DNA of 64,000 nucleotides from Kryptolebias marmoratus (lineage: Eukaryota > Chordata > Actinopteri > Cyprinodontiformes > Rivulidae), in NCBI RefSeq assembly GCF_001649575.2, contig NC_051437.1, forward strand, positions 16,887,325 through 16,951,324, in the 5' to 3' direction. Within the stretch, counting starts at the first letter, position 1. Each line of letters starts with the position of its first letter. Shown piece by piece: positions 11,614 through 23,399 of the stretch. Under the pieces are notes generated by a model. That model had not been told where the DNA came from and searched no databases. It saw nothing but the letters and a program-made list of their open reading frames with translations. Position numbers and translations under genes: made by a program.

Positions 11614-12805
11614 TTGCAACCAAACTCAGTTTCTGCTTATTGTATCAATGTTTGTATCAGTTATTGCCACACTTCGATATGGACGATGACAACTCCTTTA
11701 AAGTTCAGAAGAACTTTATCTGTGATCACTGCTATGGGGGTTTCCGGAGCAGCTACCACCTAAAGCGACACATCCTCACACATACAGGTGAGAACCTGAA
11801 GTCTATTATACAGCTCAGCGTGGCTGTAGTTGAGCCAGAAGAATCCTGCAAGAATTTCTTAACCAATGTGGCCTCAAACACACCTGGAGTAATCATGTGT
11901 CCCAGGGGATCCAATCACATTTAGACAGTTCTTTGTACAACTGTTCACACGTGGTTTTATAAGACGTCTCGGCTTGCCTCCTGACCACTTGGGATGAGGT
12001 TTGAGTTGTTCATCCTAAATGCAAAAGAAACAAAAAACACATAGCTTACATCAAACTGTCATCTGAACAACAAAGAGGACATCAGCTGGTACTTCTGTGA
12101 ATGACAAACTCATTCAAGGACCTGAATTAAGCTATTATTAGCACATTTCCTGCAGATTTTTTTTTAGCAAAAATTTAAATGAAAGCTTATCTGTAATGTT
12201 ACAAAAGGTTGACGTCAGCTTGCCTCTGCTGACCAAAGAGACACAAACTGCTTCAGTTTTCTTTAAGCTTTATTTACTCAGTTTAGAACAGAAACGTGTA
12301 AGGTGTGACATTGTGCTTATGACATTTGTTTATCTTAGTTAAGCAAGAGTCAGAGATGCGGAGAGTTATGATAAATACTGATACTTGTGGTTGCTATAGG
12401 GGAAAAACCATACGCTTGCGATGCGTGTGACATGCGGTTCATTCAGCGTTACCACCTGGACAGACACAAGAGGGTGCACAGCGGAGAGAAGCCGTACCAA
12501 TGTGATCGATGCCATCAGGTCAGTCTGTGATGTGTTCTGTACAGCTGATGGACTTCACCTGCACTGCATCTTTATGCTGCAAGTCAAAACCCTGGACATG
12601 CTGCTGTCTGTTGCCGTACATGAAGCAAACTTTCTTTTTGTTTGTTTTTGCCTCACTGCAGAACTTTTCACGGACAGACAGGCTGCTGAGACACCGACGG
12701 CTGTGTACAGTTGGAGTGAGCAAAGAAGAAAACCAGTACTCCCAGGACGCGACTCCCCACACGGCTTCGTGGAGTCCCCTCCAGCCCTCCAACAACCGTC
12801 TCTGA
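10658..12805 (+). CDS. znf740: Zinc finger protein 740
   Basis: Nuclear C2H2 zinc-finger protein, a probable sequence-specific DNA-binding factor whose targets cannot be read here. Coding exons: 10658-10702, 10870-11100, 11366-11494, 11661-11787, 12400-12518, 12662-12805. They total 264 aa (human ZNF740 193). The 15-residue first exon ends MKW and joins [10 protein letters not shown], matching the N-terminal ASLLACEGL block remembered from human. Residues about 49-83 are a His-rich low-complexity stretch. Residues 93-135 are Lys-rich and basic. Fingers lie at about 154-176, 182-204 and 210-232. The third ends in Cys instead of the second His (C2HC), as in human RLLRHRRMC. The remaining C-terminal tail is short. 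An AT microsatellite of about 90 nt fills intron 3. From memory, human CSAD and ZNF740 are also neighbours. Confidence 0.93.
11519..11609. repeat. (AT)n microsatellite, about 45 units
   Basis: An almost pure AT dinucleotide tract of about 90 nt lies between the donor at 11495 and the acceptor at 11660, inside the 166-nt third coding intron of znf740. It makes up more than half of the intron. Confidence 0.97.
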
Positions 12806-14855
12806 CTGTCTGAGCAGGAGCTCCCGAACGTCACGCTGCAGCGTAGTGCCGCCTCTCACTGGAGTTTTGGTTTGAAAACAACCCCGAGCTTAAAACAACT
12901 TTAGTTTGCTCTCGCCAGCTCATTCGTGGAGCTCAGTACTGGATATTTGTACTTTCTACTTACTGTTACATTCATAACACAAGCAGAAGGGATGGACAGG
13001 CGTGGACTATAGGTTATTACAACAATAGCTGAAAAGGGTGGTTTGAGTTTTTTTTTTTTTGTTTTGTTTTTTTTTTGAGTTACTGCTCAGAAATGTCTGC
13101 CTCCATCCGTGGTCAGAAAGCAGCGCAGTACTTCTTTGACATTATTTTGACCTGTAGTCAACTCTACATCTGCCTGTTACCATATATTTTTGTTATACAT
13201 AGACATTTCACCAAGGGACACGTACTATTGTAGTGTAAAATCCTTTGTCTTATGTTCTTTATGCTACCAGTCATAAACCTGCTACTACTGACAAGCAGAA
13301 AGATCACGACAGGTTTATTCTGTTTTGTTTTGTTTTTTTCTTAAAGGAGTAATCACCCACAAATCAAATACTGTAGATCAATTTAATGTACACTGATCTA
13401 AATATTTTATTACAGTGTAAAATTTCAAATAGGTATTTCTTTATTCTGTATGTAGAAGATAGTCTTTTTCTTGCTCAATACAAAAATGGATCTAAGCTAA
13501 ATTCTTACCTGCTAATAATTTATCTAAATAAAATTTTAAAAAAAACTAGAATAACTCCACCTTCAGAATAGTGTGAAAGGTCAAGTGAAAAACACTAAAG
13601 GTTAACCTATTGTTCTTTATCTGTATTAGTTTTGTTTTTTATTAGTGACTCTTGGCATTCATATTCACAATTTGACTTCGTCTTAAAGGTCCCTTTTTTT
13701 TAAAATCGTACACTGTTAGCTGTAGTGGTTATGTGGCTTTAATAGGAGCCTGGATCATTTGAAGCCTATGATTAGTGCCAGTCAGTAGTAACTGGAAGTA
13801 AAACATAAAAACAAAAAAGACAAAAAAAAAACTTTGTTCTATAAATGATTTTTTTTCTGAAACGTTTTCCCAAAATGACCACCAAAAGACATTCTTGGTG
13901 TTAACTTTTCCCTACAAAAAAAACATTTCTTTCTCTTTTTTTCCATTTCTCTCTTTAATAGTTGTAGATTTACCTTCTTTATAATACTTTCTTTTTTTTA
14001 ATGTATTCATCATGTTACCTGACATCATTTGATAAACATGAGTGAGATTGTTTCCATATTAATCACTGAGGTTATTTTTCTGGGTGTCATGAAGTCCTGA
14101 TAATGCCAGCCCAGATCAACTTAATTAGTTAAAAACCATAAATTCATCTCATTAGCAGATTTAAAGTTCTGACCTCTTTCTGACTGAATGTTACCCGATT
14201 ACAGTGCCATATCATTTCCTGTCCCGTTTACCTTTAAGCATCTTCAGTGAAGATGAATAATTGTCCTTTTGTTGACAGGGAATGAGTTTGGGCCTGCCTA
14301 CAGTCGAAGCAGACTGTAATCACTGAACTAAAGCAGTTCAGTTGTAAAGGAACGTGTTTTAACAGTTATAGACTAAAATGTTTTATTGTAGTCAGGTAGC
14401 TCTGTTGTCGTCACGCTTGTAGATGAAGTGATGAGAGTTTGGGGCCCGTCACTTACTTTTTACGGCTTATGAACTTCATATAAATATTTAAAATGTCTTA
14501 GGTGTAGAAATTAGTGTGTCTGGGACCTCAACTCCAAAAGCAAATCAAAGTTTTTACAAGATTAAAATCACTAGTCTCATGATTTCTTGTGCTGAAAAGG
14601 CCGTTACAAGTCACTGTTGGGTTTATTTAGAAAAGATTTAATTTGCCAGTTGTATTATTTCAGTAATAACCATTACTTAGAATAGTTCTATGTGTTTTTT
14701 TTTAATTGCATGTAATTATCAAATGAGCTTGTAAAGGTTTGTTTTTCTTTAATGAAGGCCTTTGGTATTTTGTCATGTCAGGACTGGAGTGAAGTCAAGA
14801 TTTGACTGTCGCTTTGTACTGAACGGGGTCACAATAAAGGTTTGTTTTTGTTTTT
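12806..14855 (+). other. znf740: znf740 3'UTR
   Basis: AT-rich, non-coding sequence with several T- and A-runs follows the znf740 stop. A canonical AATAAA at 14833-14838 would end a 3'UTR of about 2 kb. No other gene is supported in this stretch. Confidence 0.6.
14833..14838 (+). terminator. znf740: znf740 poly(A) signal
   Basis: AATAAA followed by a GT/T-rich stretch (14840-14862), the normal arrangement for cleavage and polyadenylation. It is about 2 kb after the stop codon; an earlier, weaker site cannot be excluded. Confidence 0.6.
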
Positions 14856-15579
14856 ATTTTTTTAAACCTGGAATGCTGTTTGTTTATTCTGCGAGAAGGA
14901 TTTTCAAAGTTCCTTTGTGTTAATACGGTTCATTTTAAATTGAAAAACATTAATCTTTGGAAGAAGTTAACATGAAATACACTCATAGTTGTCTTTAAAG
15001 AAATATGTAATGCACCAGTTAATCCAGCAGATGGCAGCCATGACCCTGTTTTCTTTCCAGCTCATGAAGAGGAGAAAACAGGAACTATTTAACCTGAATT
15101 GGTCAAGCTCTTGTGTGAACAGAGATGTAAATATTAAAGTTTGTTGCATCTTTTTTTATAGCAGAGTTTTCTTACAATTAATGCACACAATATAATATTT
15201 TTTTATGTAATAGTTTAACGCCTGAATATGAGAAGACTGTTGCAAACAAAATTTGTTTCTTTTCATAACCTATTACATTACTTGGAAACATGGTATTTTG
15301 AGGCTTTTTTAATGACTAAAGCTGAGAAGAGTTGGTTGGAGACGCACTCATTGTGGTTTCTGCTTCTTCAGAAACTCTGAAGAAATGTTAGCATTTCACT
15401 AAAAACAAAGAGCTGCTACATTTTAGGAGCTCGGTCATTCAGTTTTAGGGGAGACTTGTTTTTGAGTGATATATTACCAAGTCATGAAATGCGTTTGTTT
15501 CAAATGTTTCTGTTTAGAAATGTTATTTTTAAAGTGAGCAATGGAACAGGCAGAACTGTTTGTGTGGTGATAGGTAAAG

Positions 15580-17560
15580 CACTTTTTTGGGGGAAGTGAG
15601 GGAGAAGACGTCTCCCTGTGTCGTTGTTGGCACGCTGGTTGTACAGTTGGAAGTGGAGATCATACCCTTTAGCACCTTCCTCTGCGCTGTTGACTAGTTC
15701 TTTAATTACAGCATTAGGATAGGTGGGATGACATCAGCCTGAAGGCTGCTGGGAGTGTGCGCTCTTCCCCATGGGAGACATCCTCTCCCTCTGCAGCCTG
15801 ATTTACAGCACCCCCAGACCCCCAGCACTTAACAATGGAACTTCTTAAGTGAGGCAGATGGAGAGGAGCTCAGAGCGGATGAGATAACACTCCATCTTCG
15901 CGCACAAAGTGCTGAAATCACCTAGGTTTGAAATCATCTCGGTGAGACAGACTGATCATGGAGTCAGTCCAGAGGTAAAGAGTGGGAGTGCTGCTTTGTC
16001 CTCAGACGAGCTCCCTCCATCATGGAGGAGGCCGCTTGACTGATAGTCAGACCTCTGCGTGCTCACCTCTCCTGTCACACGGATACCAAAAAAATAAAAA
16101 GTGCATCCTCCAAACTGATTTGTCCCTGACAATCAGTCAGGCTCAGCTGCCCGTGCACACGGGGGCTCCTCAAACATACGGGTGCTACAGAGGTTTCAGA
16201 AACAGCTGAATTGTTCTGTCGCCAACAAATGTTTGGTTGTGGCCCTGATCAAACACGTCACAGGCTCACCTCAAATGATTGAAACCCTCCCAACAATAGC
16301 TCCTGCTATCTCCCTCTCCCTGAGGTGTGAGAGAGCCTTTTCATCCCCGGCTTTGATTAATAAAGGAATCGCTGGTTGGTTGAAGGCAGCAATCTGCCCC
16401 CTCTGAGCATCCATCACGCCTGTGACAGCCCACCTCTCTGTGTTAATTAGCAGTGATATTTAAGCTGTCTGAGTTGTTGCATGGCCGTCAGCGTGGCAGT
16501 GGTGCCGCTCTTCATTAAAATTTCAGTTCCTCTGTCCAGGTTACTCTCGTTTTCCTTAACACTCCGGAGAACGTGTCCTTTAACGCGCACAGGGAAGCAC
16601 AAACCAAGTTTTTCAGAAATCTAAAGAGAATAAAATGGCTACAATGAAAGTATAGAAATAAAGGAAATGTCTGTGAACATAGGTACACTCTTTCTTTTTC
16701 GTGCATTTAAACCAACTTTGTCAGGGGAAATGTGAAACATTCATTTGATTCATCGCTCCTCCTCAATAATTATTTGATATTACATGAAAGAATTCGCCAT
16801 AAACCCCCAAAGTTCTCTTGAAACAAGGACCGGAGAAAATGTGAATGCATGACATATTAATGATTACCAAATACTGCGGTGTTCTCTTACACCTAAGGCT
16901 ATTATTCAGAAATAAATTATTTATGTAGCTGAATCCTGGCCTGTTATACCCAAGAGGTATTGTGCAGCCAAAATGAGGATTTTCAGAAGTGCAAACTGAA
17001 GAAAAGCTGGGTCAAAGGAAGAGCATCTTACCTATAAGCAGCCATTTGATGCTAATTTGAAAGTAGACAAAAAAAAAAGCTTCCAAAGTCCCCACAAAGT
17101 TGGTGCCAAACTATCACAGTTACTTTTACCAAAATCAAGCAAACATTTCGGAAATACACCAAGGGGATATCTGCCAGGTTTTTGCAAAATGTCTCTGATG
17201 GGAACATTCTGTCATTTCGTGCCTGAAACTGTCCCAGATCCGAATGTGCGTGCCACTGCTTTTCTAATTAGTGTAACTCAACAAGATTAATTTGGCTCCG
17301 CGTATCACTCCCAGGACTCAAAATATAACGCAGAGGAGAAGAGGAGCGAAAGCTATCACCCATCTGACAGGCAACTTGGGACAAGTTTCAAATCGGCCTA
17401 CTTGCATTTTGATAAACCGAGATCATAAATATTCATACGCATGAAGATGAATCTTCAGTGAAGTCAGAACCTACATGCTGAGCTTTTAAAAGCAGATTAT
17501 TTGGCTTTCGGTTCGGCTGCACAAACTGAAACACAAATGGGAAATTCTGCAATATGAAAA
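15580..17560. other. Gene-free stretch resembling a conserved non-coding cluster
   Basis: No reading frame here resembles a protein. The base composition is balanced and complex, unlike the AT-rich filler around it. Homeodomain-type cores occur (for example TTAATTAG near 16442 and TTGATTAATAAA near 16353). This is the texture of developmental enhancers in fish genomes, and the block lies on a side of the locus that neighbours HOXC in human. The call is inference from composition only. Confidence 0.3.
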
Positions 17561-18139
17561 CATCTAAAAAGGGTAACTAGTCTCTATTTTTTTTTTTGTT
17601 TTTTTTATTAAGATTATTCAGTTTGGTTGCTTTTATAATAAATAAGAACAGCAGTAAAAACATGATCATTAATTTAGTGTTTTTTAATGCCAAGAACATT
17701 CAATTCTTCTTAACAAGAAGACAAATGGAGGGCGTTTAGCAGCCGTTTTACCATATTCAGTCCAGTTGAACTGGTTTGTGTGGGTTTAGTTTTGATTTGG
17801 TGTTTGTTCTTTTCTTAATGTCTCCCATTTGAATTGAGCTTTTAGTTCATATCTTTAGTGTGAATTAGTTCTGCTCTGTATTGTTACCAATACATCCTGT
17901 ATTATTTTGTTGAATACATTTCATTATGATTCTTGCTCTGGGTCAGTAAATGTGTCAGGTCACGGTAATGTTGGTCTACAGTACCTTATTTGTGCAGGCA
18001 AAATAAAATAGCATGACATTTACCACATCCAGGCTTCCTCAAAGACAGATCCTAAAGATTTTTCCTCGTGCACAGCCAACTGCAGCTGATAGTTTCTCTT
18101 TGCCTGCATAAAGCTTGACAGCATTCACATCAATACTCA

Positions 18140-18985
18140 CAACAATGGGGGAAGTCAGAGGAACTCAGTGAATATCTAAGAAGGAGTAGAAATCGCCATG
18201 GACCGAGAGAGTGTTGTCCAAAAAATAAATAAATAAATACCCTGTTCCAAAGACAACACCTTCAAGCTGGACTGAAATCTGCAGCTGACTACATGGACGA
18301 GTCAGATGCCTTCTGAAAAATAAAAAAGTTTATGGTCAGACGAGACAAAGCCTGAGCTATTGGGCTACAATGACAAGAAGCATGACTGCAGTTGTCACAG
18401 TGGGCTTTAAACTCTAGAAACACCTTTCAATTTGTCTAGCATGGTGGTGGTTGCATCATGCTGTGGTACTGGTGTGTTGCACGAAGTGGATGAAATAATG
18501 AAAAAGGAGGACTACTTCCAAACTCTTCAACTTGGCCTCAGATCATTAGATAGACAACTAAAGCTTGGACACAATTTGGCGTTCCAACTGGAAAATAATC
18601 ACAAACATCGAAACAGCCTTCCCGAAACCCTGACCTTGTTGTAAATTAAAAACCCATCTGTGCAGGAAACCAAACCATTTAAATGAACCCACAAATAAAT
18701 TCTGCCAAGAAGAATGATCAAATGTCCAGCCAGAAGCTTGCTTCTGGTATAATATGTTTAGCCAAATCTTAACTGGGGGTGTAGGCATATCAAACTGAAC
18801 ACATAATTATGACCTTGTGTGGGTTAGAGAAAATCCACAATAAATTAAAATTTGTGCACCCAGTTCTTGTTTTTAAAAATCATTAAAGTTGTTTGTTGTA
18901 TAATCATTGCACTCTGGGAAAAGAATGGTTCATATCACTGATTTAATGCCTAAAATTAATGACATTCATGCTCATGATGAGTGTA
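18140..18985 (+). mobile_element. Degenerate Tc1/mariner-type (Tc1-like) DNA transposon remnant
   Basis: The stretch carries the characteristic Tc1-like fish transposase coding blocks, read on the plus strand: AAGTCAGAGGAACTCAGTGA near 18151, GGTCAGACGAGACAAAG near 18334, then a block with GGTGGTGGTTGCATCATG and AAGTGGATGAAATAATGAA. These translate to fragments such as HEVDEIMKKEDYFQTL. The N-terminal transposase region is mostly deleted, since the sequence jumps from the first block to the ACCTTCAAGCTGGACTGAA block within about 100 nt. Stops and frameshifts follow. Terminal inverted repeats were not delimited, although GAGTGTACATAAAC near 18979 resembles the usual 3' end. Confidence 0.85.
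18432..18644 (+). pseudogene. Tc1-like transposase fragment
   Basis: A 70-codon open fragment of the Tc1-like transposase catalytic region lies inside the element above. It is cut off upstream and ends in a premature stop. It lacks most of the protein and cannot encode an active enzyme. Confidence 0.8.
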
Positions 18986-19189
18986 CATAAACCCCCTATA
19001 AGTTGTTTAAAATGTCTACTTTCAGCTTTTTTTTTGTTTGTTTGTTTGTTTTACCTCATTACCTTAAAGTATGGAGTTACACAAAGTCTTGATATTTAAT
19101 CTGGCTGGTCACAACAAAAGAACCCAAGGCAAACATTTGAAAATAACATGATTCTACAAGAAAAAAAAAAGAAACCATTAGCTCTAAAC

Positions 19190-20060
19190 AGGCATATTTG
19201 TCTCGACCTCTTTTAACACACCGCCAAGCCATTCATCACCCTTCGAGTTCAGAGGGATCATGTCTCCTTAAGATGTAAAACCTGTTTTCTCTCTCTCGCA
19301 TGGCACATTGTCACGGGGGCAAGTCGTGTAACCCCAAGTTATCAAGTTCAACACAAGGTCTCTCGAGAAATTATGCAATCCAACTTGACAAGGCAACTCC
19401 AGGGCTTTCCTCAGCCACTTTATTTTCCAACAATTTTCCACTTGAGCAGACAGCCTCAAGTGCGAGGAGCGAAAGTTAGAAAGGAGGGGTTTGATATCCA
19501 GGGGAGACGGTGCATGAATTCAGCCGGGGGGTTGATAGACAGGGCAGGGGCACCCATGCTATTTACCCTTAGAGATTTCTCCGAGTCAAGGCCGTTCCAG
19601 GGCCGCTTTCTGCCTCATCTTGCTTTTGTCAAGATGGACTGTCAGGCTGATGGAGAGATAGGCTGCAGATAGATGACGAGCATTGCACAAACACGGAAGC
19701 TTCAGAGAGCAGATATAGCAGTCAGATAGAAAGTGACTTTTGGCAATTTGCTGATGCAGATCAGGTTTCTGATAAAGTGATTTAGCAAAAGATCTCCTGA
19801 CCTTAGCGTGAACCAAAAAAAAAAACAAAAAACCTGCTGATCATAAAAAAACAATGTGGAATGAGCGGAAAATACCACATGAGGGTAAAAAATGAAAATA
19901 AAATACCCTCAAAACAGAGACTGGAATGTGTGCTGGAACACTTTTCCCTCCTTATTGCTGCATAATCAAGTATGAATATGATGTTTTATTCAAAGCGTTT
20001 TCAAAAGAACAATGGTAGTTGGACACTTCTTTCTGGCTGTGCTTGCAAGAAGCTGCGGTG
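19190..20060. other. Complex gene-free sequence, possible conserved element
   Basis: No protein-like frame is present. Sequence complexity is high across about 19200-19680 compared with the AT-rich flanks, suggesting constrained non-coding DNA. This is a judgement by eye and needs an alignment. Confidence 0.25.
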
Positions 20061-20079
20061 ATATAAGGACTATTGTACT

Positions 20080-20580
20080 CCAGTGCCACCTCCCTTCAGG
20101 GATAAGATTTTACGATTGCAACCTGACACCGTTTCTGTGTCCTATAAGCGACAGAGCAGTAACTCACTTCAAAGGCGGGAGGCATCAAATCACAGCGCAG
20201 CCATAAATTAACCTGTCCCGCCTCGGCCAATGGGAGGGCAGCGTTAAATCTCCGCTGTCACGGTGGCGGCCAATGGAAACACGACGGCTGTAAATCTGTC
20301 TGGGCCGCTCTGTTAACGGCGCGGTTGGGGAATCCACGGAGGAGGAGGAGGAGGGGGAGACAGTGAGAAATAGTGCACGAGGTGGAGGAATGCACGGAGA
20401 AGGCGTTTCTTTTCCACTCTAAAAGAGCAAAAGAAGATTTCCAAAAAAATAAGAGCAAAACTAAAATATGTGTATAAAAACACCAATGGGGTCGCACAGG
20501 CGTCCACGTGTTCCAAGCGCGCTTCCTTGAGCGGAAGCTGCACAGCAGCAGCAGAAACACCCATCAAGGTTTACAGCCAA
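20080..20580 (+). promoter_or_regulatory. GC-rich patch with two CCAAT boxes, candidate orphan promoter
   Basis: The patch is locally rich in CpG and carries CCAAT boxes at 20227-20231 and 20270-20274 in the same orientation. A GGAGGAGGAGGAGG run follows near 20337 and an E-box CACGTG near 20504. It looks like a CpG-island promoter, but no coding exon follows within the gene-free interval. Candidates are a long non-coding RNA, an enhancer, or a relic. Direction is inferred only from the CCAAT orientation. Confidence 0.35.
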
Positions 20581-21032
20581 CATGTCAGTGTCTGATCTTG
20601 ACTGTATGTTATAAAAGCTGACTGATGGCCCTGCTTTAGTGCTCTTTTTGCATGATTGCTACACACCAAAATTTAGTCCTGACTGTTTGATAACAGCAGC
20701 AACCTCCTGACACAGCTCCATCAGTAGCGTGCCCCCAGGATTACAGCCTGCCTGTAAACATCTGAAACTGGAGGAGGAGTGAACCACAGTCCAGTTGAGG
20801 ACATCCAACCAGATGTTCCCCCCCAGCTGTGCCAAATCAGAGGACTACGTGACTGCCCCTGCAGCTCGGCAAACCGAAAATGTTCTTAAATGTGTGGGAA
20901 TGTTATTAAAGCAAATTTAATCCACAAGACAATGACAGCATCATCTTGCAGCCATGGTTCAGATCTTATATAGCGGAGTTCTGTTGAGACGTCAGGAACT
21001 AGAGAAACAGCCTTTTTTTGTGAAAACACGGC

Positions 21033-21285
21033 TAAAAGTAGCAAGAGGATCACTAAAGCTAAAAGTAGCAAGAGGCTGGCTAAAAGCTGAGCTCAACAGT
21101 AGCTAAAAACAGCTAAATGTTAGTTAGCGAAATGTAGCAAAGGGTAGCTAAACGTAACAAATGCTAGCTGAAGGTATCAAATACAGTATCAAGAGCTAAA
21201 AGTAACAAAAGGTTAACTAAAGGCTAAAAGTAGCAGATGGTAGCTAAAAGCAACTAAAGGCAGAACAGTAAATAAAAACTAAAGA
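21033..21285. repeat. Degenerate tandem repeat, unit about 20 nt (AGCTAAAAGTAGCAA type)
   Basis: Some twelve imperfect copies of a unit resembling GCTAAAAGTAGCAAAGG follow each other, with drift in length and sequence. The two nearest copies (21034 and 21061) are almost identical. No protein is encoded. Confidence 0.85.
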
Positions 21286-23225
21286 TAGCACAAGAAGACA
21301 AAAATAGACCAAAGCGGATTTCAAAGAGAACAATGAGGAAACCTTTCCTATTTCTGTGGGGAAAATATTTTAAAATAAAGTTAAATCTTTTGAAAAGTAT
21401 GACGTTTCAAAGAACAAACATCATAATCGCCAATCTCCTAAATGACCTGAACAGTTTGATATGGATAAAAGAGCATAAGCTATGCAAAAGAAATTACAGT
21501 TGTACAAAGTGCGAAAACTGAACAAAAAACAGGAAAACAGTAGCATTCACATTATTCTCAATGGTTGTAGATAGCTTCTTGATCAACTTCAGTTTAGAGA
21601 AATTGACAGTCTAAGTGGGGCCAAGACCCAAATAGATTGCTGCCATTTAAAACAACTCCAGTATCAAAAAACTTCACAGCAGTTCAAAAGAAACTTTCAC
21701 ACCACCACCATGGCACAGTTATTTACATGGAATTCTGTGGTTATTTGCAAGAACCACGCTTTAAAACATCTGAACTATCCCTTTAAGAATAGCCGGCACA
21801 AAGTGTTTTTATTTCCAAAGGCCTTCTTTTATCATCCTTTGGAAAAGTGTTTTCAGAAAAAGAGTTTTGTGCATGAAAATTGTAAGGGTGAAGCACAGAA
21901 GAGACACAGCAGGTGGAATATTTCTTCGACTAACAAGTCCCTTGGCGGTGCACTTTCATTATCCTATCAAAGTTGAGCGTTTTCATGTGATAAATCTTAA
22001 CGGGTATCAAGAAATAACTGGTTCTGTGAAAGCAGAGCAAATCCTACTCCCCCCCCCCCACTACTTGTAACGACGTCCAATAAACCACATACACGTGGTG
22101 ACGTTTTTATTTCACAACAACACAAAAAATTAAACATTATCATCAGAATTTACAGTCATGTTATGTCATTACTATGAAAACTTTTTTTCTTTTTTCTTTT
22201 TTTTTTTTCTGCGAGCCATAAATACTGGACTGAGTTATGGCAAAGGCAGGCAAGAGTGCAATGGTGGAGGTGTTGTTTTTGGCTGGCTTTCCTTAGAGTG
22301 GCCATGATTCTTTTTTCTATGGGAATCCATAAACAAACCCAGAGAGGGCAACTGGAGCCATAAACCACGTCAGGCTGCCACAGTTGGGGGAAAAAAAGGG
22401 AGCAGGCCCGGGCCCATTTCTCCTCATGTTTTTTCGTGCACACATCCGCGACGACGCGCGTGCGTGCCTCCAGCGGCTTTTGATGACCTACTTCCAAATG
22501 TTTACATCTGCAGCCGCCTCCTGGTTATTGTTGGGTTGTTCTTGGGAGTGTCAGCGTTAACGTGTTGCACATGTAAACATCTTACTCCGCTTTCAGTAAA
22601 CTGGATTCAGTCTGAACTCGGGCTGACTATGAGCTCTCTGACAGGAAACAGAATACTGCGGCATGTAAACACCAAGTTTTTGAACTTTAGCTGCCATTAG
22701 CCTATAGTGGCCGACTTGGTAAGATATTACATTTCAGTGACCACATTTAGGCCGTATAAAGATGTGAGGAAAACAGCTACACCCCCGCTGGGAAGAAAAT
22801 CCCAACCTGGATAAGACTTTGACAAATGTGAATGTAAATCACTGTTATAGTAAAGACATGGTGGTGGCTTGTTTTATTTTGCAAAGCACAACCTACACCA
22901 CATTACAACTTAAAGGCTCTGTCTTTCAAGATCATCAAATGAACATTTTACATTAGTAAACTTTGCATCAAATGCTGAATTAAAATGCAGGTTTAGTTGT
23001 CTCGTTCTCATGAATACATGTCGTTAATAGTCATGTGGGCCTTGTTTTTTTTATCCAATGGGCACTGCTGCTGTGGCCTAAAAATGTGCTGTCATTGTGT
23101 TTCCCTTCTGTTGTGTCTGTTTAGCTGGACAAGCTATTGAATGGGTACTGAAGCCCAGTGACTGCGACATAAAGACTCTGTAAGCATACAGGTGATGAGA
23201 ATTTATTGACTAATTCACAAAGTCT

Positions 23226-23226
23226 C

Positions 23227-23315
<89 letters not shown>

Positions 23316-23320
23316 ACACT
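23226..23320. repeat. Compound (CT)n(CA)n microsatellite
   Basis: About 16 CT units are followed directly by about 30 CA units with one interruption near 23309. The open frames through it are artefacts of the repeat. Confidence 0.97.
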
Positions 23321-23399
23321 GGAGAGAGAGCAACTCTGTATGTATTGATCAATTACAGCGCTCTAACGCACCCGTCTCTGACAATTTTACTGCATGTTA

